Below the pieces are notes generated by a model, which worked only from the letters and a program-made list of their open reading frames with translations, was not told where the DNA came from and searched no databases. The translations under genes were made by a program, and so were the position numbers. A stretch of 64,000 nucleotides of DNA from Salinimonas chungwhensis DSM 16280 (GTDB lineage: Bacteria > Pseudomonadota > Gammaproteobacteria > Enterobacterales > Alteromonadaceae), in contig NZ_KB899377.1 in NCBI RefSeq assembly GCF_000378185.1, forward strand, positions 310,001 to 374,000, read 5' to 3'. This document shows, one piece after another, positions 54,241 to 64,000 of this stretch. Every line of letters begins with the position of its first letter. Position 1 is the stretch's first letter.

Positions 54241-55488
54241 ATGGAAATCACGTTTGAACTTGGGTATGCACTGGATACCTTTTACTTTTTGATTTGTGGC
54301 GCGTTAGTCATGTGGATGGCTGCCGGATTTGCCATGCTTGAGGCCGGTCTGGTTCGGGCAAAAAATACCACCGAAATTCTGACTAAAAATATTTCTCTGT
54401 ATGCTATTGCCTGCACTATGTATATGGTCTGCGGGTACGGCATCATGTATGGAGGTGACGACTTCAGCTGGTTTTTAAGTGGCATCGTCGGCGATGGTGC
54501 GACTGATGTTGAAGGCGATGCTGCAACCTACGCACCGTCTGCCGACTTCTTCTTTCAAGTGGTGTTTGTCGCCACTGCGATGTCCATTGTATCCGGTGCT
54601 GTTGCTGAGCGTATGAAGTTATGGGCATTCTTAACCTTTGCTGTGATTATGACTGGTTTCATTTATCCAATGGAAGGTGCCTGGACATGGGGTGGTGAAT
54701 CAGTATTTGGCTTATATTCACTGGGCGACAATGGCTTTTCAGATTTTGCAGGGTCGGGTATTGTTCACATGGCAGGCGCGGCAGCGGCTCTGGCTGGTGT
54801 GCTTATTCTGGGTCCCCGCAAAGGAAAATATACGGCGGATGGCAAAATCAATGCAATCCCCGGTGCCAACTTACCTCTGGCCACATTAGGTACGTTTATT
54901 TTGTGGATGGGATGGTTCGGTTTCAACGGCGGTTCGGTATTAGCAACCGCTACAGTAGAAAGTGCTAACTCAGTAGCCGTTGTATTTATGAACACCAACG
55001 CGGCCGCCGCAGGCGGTACCATTGCAGCGCTGCTATTAGCTCGTGTTATGTTTGGTAAAGCTGACCTGACCATGGCGCTAAATGGTGCATTAGCGGGGCT
55101 GGTGGCCATCACTGCCGAGCCTTCCACTCCAACTCCTCTGATCGCCACTGTCTTTGGTGCAATTGGTGGCCTGTTAGTGGTCTTTAGCATTGTGACCCTG
55201 GATAAGATGAAAATAGATGATCCAGTGGGAGCGATCTCTGTTCACGGTGTGGTTGGTTTGCTTGGTTTATTACTGGTCCCTCTGACTAATGAAGGGGCAA
55301 GTGTTGGCGGACAATTACTGGGCGCTCTGACAATTTTCATCTGGGTCTTTGTTACCAGTCTTATCGTCTGGTTAGTTATTAAAGCCATAATGGGTATCCG
55401 GGTAACGCCTGAAGAAGAATTTGATGGCGTAGATACCAGCGAGTGCGGACTTGAAGCCTATCCTGACTTTGTCGGAAGCCGCAAATAA
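54241..55488 (+). CDS. amtB: Ammonium transporter AmtB
   Basis: A 415-residue channel with 11 expected helices. Signatures: FAMLEAGLVRAKNTTEIL near the N-terminus, AGSGIVHMAGAAAALAGVL with the first pore histidine, FNGGSVLA and GAISVHGVVGLLG with the second. The C-terminal cytoplasmic tail (VTPEEEFDGVDTSECGLEAYPDF) is the GlnK-docking region. There is no cleavable signal peptide; E. coli AmtB has one, but many homologues do not. It is the second gene of the glnK-amtB operon, ending at a strong terminator. Confidence 0.95.
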   Translation: MEITFELGYALDTFYFLICGALVMWMAAGFAMLEAGLVRAKNTTEILTKNISLYAIACTMYMVCGYGIMYGGDDFSWFLSGIVGDGATDVEGDAATYAPSADFFFQVVFVATAMSIVSGAVAERMKLWAFLTFAVIMTGFIYPMEGAWTWGGESVFGLYSLGDNGFSDFAGSGIVHMAGAAAALAGVLILGPRKGKYTADGKINAIPGANLPLATLGTFILWMGWFGFNGGSVLATATVESANSVAVVFMNTNAAAAGGTIAALLLARVMFGKADLTMALNGALAGLVAITAEPSTPTPLIATVFGAIGGLLVVFSIVTLDKMKIDDPVGAISVHGVVGLLGLLLVPLTNEGASVGGQLLGALTIFIWVFVTSLIVWLVIKAIMGIRVTPEEEFDGVDTSECGLEAYPDFVGSRK

Positions 55489-55535
55489 ACAACCGGGCAA
55501 AATAATAAATCAGATAAGCCCAAATCCTTTCATTC

Positions 55536-55558
55536 AGCCCCGCTTGCGGGGCTTTTTT
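55536..55558 (+). terminator. Terminator of glnK-amtB
   Basis: AGCCCCGC-TT-GCGGGGCT (8-bp perfect stem) followed by a T run; 47 nt after the amtB stop. Confidence 0.9.
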
Positions 55559-55753
55559 ATTGCCTTCGAAAACATGTTTGCCGATGAGAAAAAACTCCAG
55601 CGGTGTCCGCTGGTCCAAAAAACCTTTGCGCTTCATTGCTAAAGCTAACATACGCAGTGCAATGATAGCGGTGGTATATCGTCAATCTGGTTTATAAAAG
55701 TTGTGAATACAGAAAAACGATTAATCAAAAGGTGCTGCATTAGAGTAATCATA

Positions 55754-55767
55754 CTAACTATAGTTAG
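55754..55767. promoter_or_regulatory. 14-bp palindrome immediately upstream of the catalase gene
   Basis: CTAACTATAGTTAG is a perfect palindrome ending 2 nt before the ribosome site AGGA of the gene at 55780. The position suggests a repressor site. It shares ATAGTT/AACTAT with OxyR half-sites (ATAG-N7-CTAT), but the full OxyR pattern is not met. Confidence 0.4.
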
Positions 55768-55779
55768 CAGGAAATAATT

Positions 55780-57279
55780 ATGAAGAAGCCAACGCTTACT
55801 ACTTCAGCCGGTACGCCGGTACCTACCAATGAAACCTCAAAGACTGCGGGCGCCCGCGGCCCGCTATTACTTGATGATTATCAGCTTATCGAAAAGCTTG
55901 CCCATCAAAACAGGGAGCGGATCCCGGAACGTACTGTTCACGCGAAGGGGTGGGGGTTACAGGGAACCTTTAAGGTAACCCATGACATCACCCAATATAC
56001 CTGTGCCAATATGTTTTCTGAAATCGGTAAAACCACTGATGTTCTGAGTCGCTGGTCAACGGTTGCCGGTGAATCAGGTGCCGCCGATGCAGAGCGTGAT
56101 GTGCGCGGGTTTAGTCTGAAATTTTATACCGAACAGGGCAACTGGGATATGGTAGGTAACAACACACCTATCTTTTTCATTCGCGACGGCTATAAATTTC
56201 CTGACTTCATCCGTACGCAGAAGCGTCACCCTAAAACAAACCTACGTAGCCCCGAGGCAATGTTTGATTTTTGGGCAGCGCAACCTGAGTCTGTGCATCA
56301 GGTCACTATTTTGATGTCGGATCGCGGTATACCCAAAAACCCTATGTACATGAATGGCTATGGTTCTCATACCTTCAGTATGTGGAATGCTAAGGGTGAA
56401 CGTTTCTGGGTGAAGTTTCATTTTAAAACTCAGCAAGGCCATGAACACTATACCAATGAGGAAGCGGAATCTCTGATTGGTAAAACCCGTGAATCGTATC
56501 AGGAAGATTTGATTAATGCAGTGGAATCTGGCGAGTACCCTAAGTGGACGTTGTATATTCAGGTGATGCCGGAAGAAGAGGCTGGTCAACAGGAATATAA
56601 CCCGTTTGATATCACAAAAGTATGGCCCCACGATGATTACCCATTGATTGAAGTGGGTGAACTTGAAATGAATCAGGTTCCTGAAAACTATTTTCAGATG
56701 GTCGAGAATGCCGCGTATAGTCCTTCTAACGTTGTTCCCGGGATTGGGTTCAGTCCGGATAAAATGCTGCAGTCACGGGTTTTTGCCTATGCCGATGCGC
56801 ATCGTTACCGCTTAGGCACGCACTATGAGGCTCTGCCAGCAAATGCGCCGAAAAATGCTAAGGTAAACCATTACCATAAAGATGGTGCAATGCGATTCTT
56901 TAGCAACGATTTTGGCAACCCCGATGCGTATTACGAGCCAAATCAGTACGATGGTCCTGTGGCTGATGAGTCGGTACAAGAGCCACCATTACGTATTGAT
57001 GGTGATGCGGATCGTTATTATCAGGAAGAGTCAGACATTGACTACAAGCAGCCGCGCGCGTTGTACAATATGTTTAGTGATGATCATAAACAACGCCTGT
57101 ACAACAATTATGCTGCAGCAATGGGACCGTGTTCTGATAGTGTTAAAGAACGCTGGTATGCGGTACTTGAAAAAGTGCATCCGGACTATGCTGCAGGGGT
57201 AAGAAACGCGGTAGAAGCGCTGGATACTGATGTTAATGCAGTACCTGTGACGGATGATACGCCTATGGATGATCAGTAG
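55780..57279 (+). CDS. katA: Small-subunit heme catalase
   Basis: A 499-residue monofunctional catalase (clade of about 480-500 residues). The catalytic histidine is in [10 protein letters not shown] (about residue 48), the distal asparagine in [12 protein letters not shown], and the proximal heme tyrosine in [14 protein letters not shown] (about residue 340). It decomposes hydrogen peroxide. No signal peptide is seen, so it is cytoplasmic. It is convergent with the large katE gene; terminators separate them. The symbol katA is used for the family and could be katB in other naming schemes. Confidence 0.9.
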   Translation: MKKPTLTTSAGTPVPTNETSKTAGARGPLLLDDYQLIEKLAHQNRERIPERTVHAKGWGLQGTFKVTHDITQYTCANMFSEIGKTTDVLSRWSTVAGESGAADAERDVRGFSLKFYTEQGNWDMVGNNTPIFFIRDGYKFPDFIRTQKRHPKTNLRSPEAMFDFWAAQPESVHQVTILMSDRGIPKNPMYMNGYGSHTFSMWNAKGERFWVKFHFKTQQGHEHYTNEEAESLIGKTRESYQEDLINAVESGEYPKWTLYIQVMPEEEAGQQEYNPFDITKVWPHDDYPLIEVGELEMNQVPENYFQMVENAAYSPSNVVPGIGFSPDKMLQSRVFAYADAHRYRLGTHYEALPANAPKNAKVNHYHKDGAMRFFSNDFGNPDAYYEPNQYDGPVADESVQEPPLRIDGDADRYYQEESDIDYKQPRALYNMFSDDHKQRLYNNYAAAMGPCSDSVKERWYAVLEKVHPDYAAGVRNAVEALDTDVNAVPVTDDTPMDDQ

Positions 57280-57304
57280 TATTTCGCAATAATCTGATAC
57301 AAAT

Positions 57305-57346
57305 AAAAAAGCGCCCGGCGGTAACCCCGTTCAGGGCGTTTTTTTA
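57305..57346. terminator. Terminator after the small catalase gene
   Basis: AAAAAAGCGCCC at 57305-57316 pairs with GGGCGTTTTTTT at 57334-57345 across an internal GC-rich loop (GGCGGTAACCCCGTTCA). The flanking A and T runs allow termination in both directions. Confidence 0.8.
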
Positions 57347-57497
57347 TGGAAAAAAGACCGCCCTTAAGACAAATAATACAGTAGTCTTGCACAAAGCTTA
57401 CTGGGTTTTACATGTGCCAATATCAGTATTAAATAAGATGATGTTGCAGATGAAAAGGTGTGGAATTAAGAGAGAAGTTGTTATTTACAAACAGGTG

Positions 57498-57531
57498 GAA
57501 AAAGAAAAAGCATGCCCCGAATGAGGCATGC
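57498..57531 (-). terminator. Terminator of katE
   Basis: On the minus strand GCATGCC-TCATTCGG-GGCATGC (7-bp perfect arms) is followed by TTTTTCTTTTT. It lies 9 nt after the katE stop. Confidence 0.88.
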
Positions 57532-57539
57532 ATTGTTAC

Positions 57540-59606
57540 TTAGCGTTGCCAGAAACGCAGGTTACGTAGATTGCCGATGATTTTATTTGCTTCATTGGTG
57601 GTAATATCAATAAAGCCATCGTCCATTTTTGCCGTAAGATTTAACTCATCAAACAACTTTTTCGCAGCATCGTTATAGATAACAAACTTCTGATGTGCAA
57701 ACGCATCCATGACAAAATCCTTTGCTTCAGGAACCTTACAGATCTCGTCTACCTGTTTGTCAGAAAGAAGTACCGCTACCGCATCGTAAAGCACTGAAGG
57801 GCCGCCATCTATTTTCTGATTACCTTCAATGTGTGAACCGTCTGATAAGGTAACCCCATTGATAGTAGGTGCGATAACCTCATGCATAGCACCTTCTTTT
57901 TTCACTGCGGTGATTAGCGAATTTAATTGCTCACTGTCTGCACCATCACTACAGAAAATACCCAGCTTACGACCCGCGAAAGAAGCTGGCCCGTTTTTAA
58001 GAATACTCAGTGCATCAGATACTTTAAGATCGGTACGAGTGGGCATTGCTGCTTCTGCTTTTTCCGGCATTTCCGGTAAACCAAGCCCTTTAGCAACAGC
58101 GTGTGCCAAATCTTCATCTACATTTAGCAGATGGGAAACCACGCGTTCCCGGATTGCCTGTTTTTCCACCTTAGACAGCTCGAAAACAAAAGCATTCTGA
58201 ATATGCATTTTTTCAACGTCGGTCTGACTGTTGTAAAATTGCAATGCCTGACTGTAATGATCTGAGAAAGTTTCAGAACGATACCGCAGCTTGTCTCCTT
58301 CAATATGTTGCGAGGAACTCTTAAAACCATGTGCCGGGCAGGCCCGCGGATTGTTCTCATCACGATCCCAGGAGTTGGGTTCATAATTGACGCGGCCTTT
58401 TGGATTCTTCATTGCCATATGCCCATCCTGCTGAAAATGTCGCATAGGGCACTGCGGAGCGTTAATAGGAATATGAGTGAAATTGGGGCCGCCTAAACGC
58501 TTAGTCTGGGTATCCAGGTAAGAGAAATTACGACCTTGCAGCAGCGGATCCTGTGTGAAGTCTATACCAGGAACAATGTTTTGCGTACAAAATGCAACTT
58601 GTTCGGTTTCTGCGAAAAAGTTGTCGACCACACGATTGAGCACCATTTTACCGATTTTGGTTACCGGAATCTGCTCTTCAGGGATAAGTTTTGTCGCATC
58701 GAAAACATCAAACTCAAAATTGTCTGCAAATTCCTGGTCAAAGACCTGCACGCCTAGTTCCCATTCCGGGAAGTTACCGACCTGAATATTGTCCCAGAGA
58801 TCTCTTCGATGGAAATCAGGATCTGCCCCATTGATTTTCAATGCTTCGTTCCAAACCACTGACTGAAGCCCTGATGTAGGTTTCCAGTGAAATTTGACGA
58901 ACTTCTCATCGCCATTTGCATTTATAAACTTGAATGTGTGAACGCCAAACCCTTCCATGAATCGGAAAGAACGCGGAATTGCTCGATCTGACATGGCCCA
59001 CATCAACATATGTACAGATTCAGGTGACAGACTGGCGAAATCCCAGAAATTATCATGGGCTGTCTGTGCCTGAGGGAAACCTCGATCGGGCTCCTGTTTG
59101 GCGGCATGAATAAGATCAGGAAACTTCATTGCATCCTGAATAAAGAACACCGGAATATTATTACCGACTAAATCCCAGTTACCTTCCTGAGTATAAAATT
59201 TTACGGCAAAGCCGCGCACATCTCGGGCGACATCTCCTGAACCCTTGTTACCTGCTACCGTTGAGAAGCGTGTGAAAACAGGTATTTTTTCACCTTTACG
59301 CTGAAAAAGATCGGCGCAGGTAAGATCAGAGGCGTTGCCATAAGATTCAAAATAGCCGTGGGCACCATATCCGCGGGCATGTACCACGCGCTCAGGAATA
59401 CGCTCGTGGTCGAAAGCGAATATTTTTTCGCGCATGACCTGGTCTTCTAACAGTGTCGGGCCTCTTTCTCCTGCTTTTAATGAATTCTGGTTATCACTGA
59501 CAGGGCATCCCTGCGCAGTGGTCATTCTCTGGTCATCTGCTTCAGGAAGCTGGTGCAGTTCACCCCCATTCCCCTTGTTGCCTTTATATTTAAAGGATTC
59601 AGCCAT
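57540..59606 (-). CDS. katE: Large-subunit catalase HPII type
   Basis: A 688-residue catalase. The core has the catalytic histidine in [13 protein letters not shown], the asparagine in [13 protein letters not shown] and the proximal tyrosine in [14 protein letters not shown]. The C-terminal 150 residues form the extra flavodoxin/DJ-1-like domain of large catalases ([18 protein letters not shown], then [23 protein letters not shown]). In enterics katE is a stationary-phase, RpoS-controlled enzyme. Together with the smaller catalase next door it gives two layers of peroxide protection. Confidence 0.93.
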   Translation of the reverse strand: MAESFKYKGNKGNGGELHQLPEADDQRMTTAQGCPVSDNQNSLKAGERGPTLLEDQVMREKIFAFDHERIPERVVHARGYGAHGYFESYGNASDLTCADLFQRKGEKIPVFTRFSTVAGNKGSGDVARDVRGFAVKFYTQEGNWDLVGNNIPVFFIQDAMKFPDLIHAAKQEPDRGFPQAQTAHDNFWDFASLSPESVHMLMWAMSDRAIPRSFRFMEGFGVHTFKFINANGDEKFVKFHWKPTSGLQSVVWNEALKINGADPDFHRRDLWDNIQVGNFPEWELGVQVFDQEFADNFEFDVFDATKLIPEEQIPVTKIGKMVLNRVVDNFFAETEQVAFCTQNIVPGIDFTQDPLLQGRNFSYLDTQTKRLGGPNFTHIPINAPQCPMRHFQQDGHMAMKNPKGRVNYEPNSWDRDENNPRACPAHGFKSSSQHIEGDKLRYRSETFSDHYSQALQFYNSQTDVEKMHIQNAFVFELSKVEKQAIRERVVSHLLNVDEDLAHAVAKGLGLPEMPEKAEAAMPTRTDLKVSDALSILKNGPASFAGRKLGIFCSDGADSEQLNSLITAVKKEGAMHEVIAPTINGVTLSDGSHIEGNQKIDGGPSVLYDAVAVLLSDKQVDEICKVPEAKDFVMDAFAHQKFVIYNDAAKKLFDELNLTAKMDDGFIDITTNEANKIIGNLRNLRFWQR

Positions 59607-59769
59607 GGTTTACGATCCCTTCTATCGTTTGTCGTTTAGAATAAACCCCACACAACACATAAGTAGGTACAACATCACTTTTACAAATATTTAATCATTT
59701 ACGTTCATCGTTTTTCCCGATTCGCAATGTAAGAAAAAGCGATTAAATTTCTTTAATCTCACCCTTACA
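59607..59769. promoter_or_regulatory. katE promoter region with terminator of the glycosyltransferase gene
   Basis: The minus-strand stem GATTAAA-GAAA-TTTAATC (59741-59758) followed by GCTTTTTCTT ends the glycosyltransferase transcript. The rest is A+T-rich and should hold the katE promoter; no clear -35/-10 pair was identified. Confidence 0.45.
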
Positions 59770-60615
59770 CTAGTAATCGGGGGTGTAAATCATATGTTCA
59801 CTGATTTCCTTTTTTGTCGGGAGCCGACGAACCTTTAAGCCGTTTTCATTAAAATCGTCATTAATCAGCCCCTCATCAGCAAATTGGTTTAGCCAGTTTT
59901 TTACCGGATAGGTACCCCATTTACGTTTGAAAATAGCGGCATTGTGCACAATATCTGACAGATGATTGATGGGCGGCTCTACTCTGGGATGAAATTGTCT
60001 TAAAATTTTGTCGGGCAAGATGTAGAGATGAATACCGCTTGTTTCACACCGCGCTGCAAAGTCCACATCGCCAACCCCGAACCCGGAATAACTTTCATCA
60101 AAACCACCTGTTCGGTTAAAGTCCTCTGCGTGCAGCGCAAATGCTGTGGTATGAAACGCTGACATGGAGATATCTGTTTCTAGCGGGACACCGGGGTAAT
60201 CCAATTGGTCAACCGTCTGAGCAGCCAGCCTCTCGTAATCAGTATGCTCTGCAAGTGCCTGTAAATGCGCTATCTGAGTGGTTACCACCCGCCCCGGTTG
60301 TAGGGCTGCAACCATCCGTGCCAGCGTGTCAGCACCACAGATACAATCGACATCAAGGTAAACAATATGGCTGCTCAGCGCGCTTGCCAGTCCTTTATTC
60401 CGGGCCCTGGGGATAGGCAACTGGTCATTAGCAACAAACTTATGCTGAATTGCGAAGTGTTTACTGGTAATAAGAGACTCGCTGCAGGGGGATGCCATCC
60501 ATACAACGATAAACTCTGCAGGCAGAACGTTACTTTTCTCTATGCTCTTGATCAGGTTAGTCAGCTGTCGAATACGTCCTTTTACAATGGTGACAACACT
60601 AAATTCCTGATGCAT
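59770..60615 (-). CDS. Family 2 glycosyltransferase
   Basis: A 281-residue cytoplasmic glycosyltransferase with a GT-A fold. VVTIVKGRIRQLTNLIKSI begins the nucleotide-sugar site, VYLDVDC holds the metal-binding DxD, and GFDESYSGFGVGDVDFAARC is the acceptor-side ED-like motif typical of GT2 (and of GT27-like galactosyl/N-acetylgalactosaminyl domains). Substrate and acceptor cannot be assigned. It is a single gene rather than part of a polysaccharide cluster. Confidence 0.75.
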   Translation of the reverse strand: MHQEFSVVTIVKGRIRQLTNLIKSIEKSNVLPAEFIVVWMASPCSESLITSKHFAIQHKFVANDQLPIPRARNKGLASALSSHIVYLDVDCICGADTLARMVAALQPGRVVTTQIAHLQALAEHTDYERLAAQTVDQLDYPGVPLETDISMSAFHTTAFALHAEDFNRTGGFDESYSGFGVGDVDFAARCETSGIHLYILPDKILRQFHPRVEPPINHLSDIVHNAAIFKRKWGTYPVKNWLNQFADEGLINDDFNENGLKVRRLPTKKEISEHMIYTPDY

Positions 60616-60955
60616 ACGGTCCTCCTGATGTTAAGACGCAAGAATGCATCTTGTTCACACATGACACGATCAAACACGAAAATGAAAATACGTTAATGTT
60701 TGTTTTGAAGATAAGCGGGTTTTATGCCAGCAATCTGTCAAATCGCGCAGAAAATGTGATAAAACTGGTAGCGGAAAATAAATGAATTTCAGTATCAGTT
60801 GCTTACACTGATATCGCTTGATAAGTGTCAATGGGAAAAATGCACGTAATGCTTGTTTAGCGATAAAGAAGTAAAACAAGTCAGGAAAATATTACATACA
60901 GTAAATAGTATGATTTAAAAGCAGATAAAACATTTTTACTAAAGAGGAAGGAAAG
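60616..60955. other. 340-nt gene-free stretch upstream of the broken gamma-glutamyltransferase
   Basis: A+T-rich and without a convincing gene; a 69-codon minus-strand frame at 60670-60879 has no ribosome site and no recognisable family. Ribosome site AGAGGAAGGAAAG precedes ATG 60956. A promoter for that gene is expected near 60880-60930 but none is clear. Confidence 0.4.
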
Positions 60956-62589
60956 ATGCGCTGGCTGATTTATCTATTAGTGGTAGCTGTAATGCCTGCT
61001 GTGGCATATGATCGTGTCACCGGCGAACCTTTTGCCAGCCACTGGCCACCCAGGTAGCGCTGGATATACTCAAACAGGGCGGAACCGCAGTGGATGCTGC
61101 CATAGCGGCTAACGCAGTGCTTGGGCTGGTGGAGCCTACCGGCGCTGGCGTTGGCGGTGATTTATTTGCCATTGTCTGGGATGCTGAAAGTAAACAGCTG
61201 TATGGGCTCAATGCATCGGGCCGCTCGCCTCAATCACTGACAAAAGACGTCTTTGCCGAAAAAGGACTCACGCAAATACCGCCCTTTGGTCCGTTGCCTG
61301 TTTCAGTACCAGGTGCGGTGGATGGCTGGTTTGAGCTGCATAATCGGTTCGGCTCATTACCTATGCAGGATATCCTGACACCTGCCATCAACTATGCGAA
61401 AGACGGATTTCCGGTCAGCGAACTTATCGCCTACTACTGGGCTGTGAATACTCAGCGCATTGGTAAATACGACGGGTTTGCCGAGGTGTTTTTACCCGAC
61501 GGAAACCCTCCGCAAAAAGGCGATATCTTTAAAAATCCAGGACTGGCGAGTACCTATGAAAAAATCGCTACCGGTGGTGCCGATGCGTTTTACAAAGGTG
61601 ATATCGCGCGCACTATTGCCGCCTACATGAAAGAGCAGGGTGGGTATCTCAAATATGATGATTTAGCCTCCCACGAGTCCGAGTGGGTTGAGCCGGTGTC
61701 TGCCAATTACCGCGGATATGATGTGTGGGAGCTGCCTCCTAATGGTCAGGGCATTGCGGCCCTGCAGATTCTAAACATTATGGAGCAATATGATGTTGAA
61801 GGTATGGGTTTCGGCTCTGCAGACTATATTCACACGTTTGTTGAGGCTAAAAAGCTGGCTTTTGCAGACCGGGCGAAATTCTACGGCGACCCGGCATTCG
61901 GGCAGCTACCGGTTAAGCAACTTATTTCCAAAGACTATGCGAAAAAACGTCGCCAACTGATTGATCCGGATAAAGCCGCAAAGCGGGTGGATGCAGGCCT
62001 CAATGATGGTGATACCGTATATCTCACAGTCGCCGATGCACAGGGTAATATGGTCTCGCTGATACAAAGCAACTACCGGGGAATGGGGTCAGGCATGACG
62101 CCGCCAGGACTGGGCTTTATTCTGCAAAACCGGGGTGAGCTATTTACCTTGCAAAAGGGGCATGCCAATGAGTATGCGCCGGGTAAGCGACCTTTTCATA
62201 CCATTATCCCGGCGTTTGTTACCCGTAACGGGCAACCGTGGCTAAGCTTTGGTGTTATGGGCGGCGCCACTCAGCCGCAAATGCATGCTCAGATTATCAT
62301 GAATCTTATCGACTTTGGCATGAACCTTCAGGAAGCCGGCGATGCGCCACGCGTGGTCCATACCGGATCAGCCAGCCCGACCGGTGAGCGCATGGAGGAC
62401 GGCGGTCAGGTCCACCTGGAATCAGGCATACCAGTGAAAACGCAGCGCAAGCTTATGAAAATGGGTCATACGCTGCAACCTGCAGTAGGTTTGTACGGTG
62501 GTTATCAGGCCATTCAGTTGGATAGTAGACGTCAGCTGTATATCGGCGCCTCAGAAAGCCGTAAAGATGGACAAGCGGCTGGCTATTAG
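60956..62589 (+). pseudogene. ggt: Gamma-glutamyltransferase with N-terminal frameshift (deletion)
   Basis: The real start is ATG 60956 with a strong ribosome site; it encodes signal peptide RWLIYLLVVAVMPAVA and the family start YDRVTGEPFA, then meets TAG at 61055. The rest of the enzyme continues in another frame from about 61036 (QPLATQVALDILKQGGTAVD) to 62589. Family members have about a dozen residues, including a GMAAT-like motif, between these two parts, so a small out-of-frame deletion has occurred. The catalytic domain is otherwise complete: nucleophile Thr in GDTVYLTVAD and the GGATQPQMHAQ region. A GTG at 61090 could give a truncated 499-residue product without signal peptide. Sequencing error is the alternative. 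Confidence 0.8.
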
Positions 62590-62643
62590 CCACACTTAAA
62601 AGATAACGAAAACAACCACCTGAAGGTGGCAAAGGAAAAACGC

Positions 62644-63567
62644 ATGAGCCAGCCGCAAAAAGGCGTATGTGCCGAGCCAAACTTACATGCCCAATATCTG
62701 TCGCTTAATGTTGTGGATGACGAAAGTGATGCGATAAAAGAAAAGCTGGCCAGAGTAATGGACATTTTTGACCATTATGAAAATGAACATTTTGAGGCAA
62801 TGGTTACCGGGATGGTGGCGGTAGGTGCAGGCTACTGGACTGAGCTCTATCCGGGCCCTATTCCTGAAGGTCTGGCCCCTTTCCCTCAAATGCAGTGCGA
62901 AGACCGCTCTGCACCCAATACACCCACCGATCTGTTTATTCAGATTCGGGCTGACCGGCTTGATATATGCCACGCAATTGGTATCGAAATCATGGCATTA
63001 CTGCATTTGCATGTGGAGCTCGTAGATCAAACCAGAGGTTTTCGTTATCTGGATGGGCGGGATTTGAATGGCTATATTTACGGTGCCGATAACCCACGCG
63101 GCATGAAGCGCAGGCAGGTCGCCGTGGTGCAGGCGCAAGAGCCAGATTTTGTCGGCGGCAGTTACATTCATATTCAGCGATACCGACACGACCTCAGACG
63201 CTGGATGTCGCTTTCTCAGCGCCAGCAAGAACAGGTTATGGGATTGACCCGCGAGCACAATCTGCCCAGCCCTGAACAATCGTCGTCTTCTCATTGTGTC
63301 AGGGCAGCCGCATCTGGCGCACAAAATGACTTACCCAGTATGGTCAAACAGGGTATGCCCTACGGTGATATGAATGAACAAGGTTTGTTTTTTATCAGCT
63401 GTGCTGCTTCCGCGCAACCCTTTAAAGCGATGTTGCACAGCCAGATTTATGGCAACAGTGAAGGCGATTACGACCGATGGTTAGATTTTACCAGTGCCCA
63501 GACCGGTGGCGCCTACTTTGCACCCTCGGTAACATTCATACGCAGTATGGGAGAACGTATAACTTAA
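62644..63567 (+). CDS. DyP-type heme peroxidase
   Basis: A 307-residue protein from ATG 62644 (AAAGGA 8 nt upstream). The DyP fold motifs are visible: FRYLDGRDLNGYIYGADNPRG with the distal aspartate, VGGSYIHIQRYRHDLRRW near the heme, and the C-terminal ISCAASAQPFKAMLHSQIYG. The heme-ligand histidine probably lies in CHAIGIEIMALLHLH or SSHCVRAA; I cannot fix it. Such enzymes oxidise varied substrates with peroxide, and some deferrochelatase-like members handle heme. It is 54 nt after ggt and 4 nt overlaps with the convergent cyclase gene. Confidence 0.8.
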   Translation: MSQPQKGVCAEPNLHAQYLSLNVVDDESDAIKEKLARVMDIFDHYENEHFEAMVTGMVAVGAGYWTELYPGPIPEGLAPFPQMQCEDRSAPNTPTDLFIQIRADRLDICHAIGIEIMALLHLHVELVDQTRGFRYLDGRDLNGYIYGADNPRGMKRRQVAVVQAQEPDFVGGSYIHIQRYRHDLRRWMSLSQRQQEQVMGLTREHNLPSPEQSSSSHCVRAAASGAQNDLPSMVKQGMPYGDMNEQGLFFISCAASAQPFKAMLHSQIYGNSEGDYDRWLDFTSAQTGGAYFAPSVTFIRSMGERIT

Positions 63568-64000
63568 CGCGGGTGGGTGGTTTCAACTACGATAGCGCCA
63601 TCCCAGGACTCAGGCAGTGTGGCCTGACGCAACTGTGAGATTGCCGCCAGGTGCAGGGTCGGCAGAGGATCCTGTGGTGACTGCTCAAGTGCCTGAGTGA
63701 AAAATGCCGTGGCAGCATCCCATTGCTGTGCTTTACGTTGCTTTATACCGGCTTGAATAGCTGCATCCGCGGCTTTCTTTTTTGTCTGTTCATCTTCTGG
63801 TAAATGAGCCAGTACTTCATAAATTTCAATCGGCGCCCGCCGGCCTTTTACGCGCACCCAGTCAAGCAACCGGGTTTTTCGGGCAAGTGTGGTGTCTACC
63901 GTATCCAGTGTTGTGGCGCTGACGATGATGTCAGCATGGTAAATGGGCGACAGTGTTTCCAGTCGATAGGCAATATTGACACTGTCACCAATGACGGTGG
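63564..64000 (-). CDS. Class III adenylate/guanylate cyclase, C-terminal part (cut by window edge)
   Basis: The frame runs off the right edge, so only the last 145 codons are present. TVIGDSVNIAYRLE is the conserved motif of the class III cyclase catalytic domain (GDxVNxAxRLE, with Asn and Arg for catalysis). The following SATTLD segment and GRRAPIEIYEVLAHL end the domain. The rest is a helical, TPR-like tail: AAIQAGIKQRKAQQWDAATAFF then TQALEQSPQDPLPTLHLAAI. It would make cAMP or cGMP; the N-terminal sensor or CHASE2-type region is outside the window. Confidence 0.82.
   Translation of the reverse strand, partial: TVIGDSVNIAYRLETLSPIYHADIIVSATTLDTVDTTLARKTRLLDWVRVKGRRAPIEIYEVLAHLPEDEQTKKKAADAAIQAGIKQRKAQQWDAATAFFTQALEQSPQDPLPTLHLAAISQLRQATLPESWDGAIVVETTHPR

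Noticed and set aside
60670..60879. 69-codon minus-strand frame in the 340-nt gap
   Set aside because: No ribosome site, rich in Phe and Leu from A+T-rich DNA, no family resemblance.

Overview
The window looks like a chromosomal segment of a marine gammaproteobacterium, most likely from the Alteromonadaceae (Alteromonas or a close relative). This rests on the S10 ribosomal protein set, gammaproteobacterial versions of UmuDC, YebG, GlnK-AmtB, CydDC, PurU and HrpB, several chemoreceptors, and a polyhydroxybutyrate locus. It is an inference from protein resemblance, not from a search. Most of the window is well-packed core and near-core DNA. I see no rRNA, tRNA, CRISPR array, insertion sequence or prophage.

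Layout. 1-1.8 kb: end of cydD and cydC (cytochrome bd assembly exporter). 2-5.1 kb: two chemoreceptors, one soluble with a zinc-binding CZB domain and one Aer-like with a PAS domain. 5.1-7.1 kb: a FtsX/MacB-type ABC exporter with a histidine-rich loop. 7.2-9.7 kb: an SOS cluster, yebG and umuDC firing in opposite directions from one LexA box, followed by a HAD hydrolase. 9.7-14.5 kb: an A+T-rich accessory island holding a 55-codon double-glycine leader peptide gene, a divergent 1322-residue hybrid two-component regulator whose phospho-acceptor histidine is replaced by arginine, and an unknown protein. 14.8-19.8 kb: a CBM9-like exported protein, a NhaP2-type antiporter and a GAF-GspE ATPase. 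20-25.3 kb: the complete 11-gene S10 operon with an attenuator-like leader, closed by a terminator and not followed by the spc operon. 25.5-29.9 kb: waaA, a possible small RNA, a second antiporter and a lipoprotein-like protein. 30-41 kb: a dCache chemoreceptor, a peptidyl-dipeptidase lipoprotein, a YgjV-like membrane protein, purU, thpR, hrpB and an MBL-rhodanese protein. 40.9-48.6 kb: the PHB locus (phaB, phaZ, two phasins, phaR, phaC and small accessory proteins) interrupted by a lytic transglycosylase. 48.8-53.6 kb: mrcB, a small exported protein with a 36-codon membrane peptide, a DUF808 protein and a TonB-like protein. 53.9-55.5 kb: glnK-amtB. 55.8-63.6 kb: two catalases in convergent orientation, a glycosyltransferase, a frameshifted gamma-glutamyltransferase and a DyP peroxidase. 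A truncated class III nucleotide cyclase runs off the right edge.

How genes work together. PhaB makes the (R)-3-hydroxybutyryl-CoA that PhaC polymerises, phasins coat the granule, PhaZ degrades it, and PhaR should repress the phasin promoter through three matching TGCTGC-N3-GCAGCA sites found there. YebG and UmuDC share one SOS switch. GlnK gates AmtB. KatA, KatE and the DyP protein give layered peroxide defence.

The most likely undescribed system is the peptide/regulator pair at 9.74-13.99 kb: a bacteriocin- or pheromone-like GG-leader peptide transcribed away from a membrane-spanning regulator that keeps its receiver and AraC output but has lost the canonical histidine. No peptidase-exporter for such a peptide is visible in the window.
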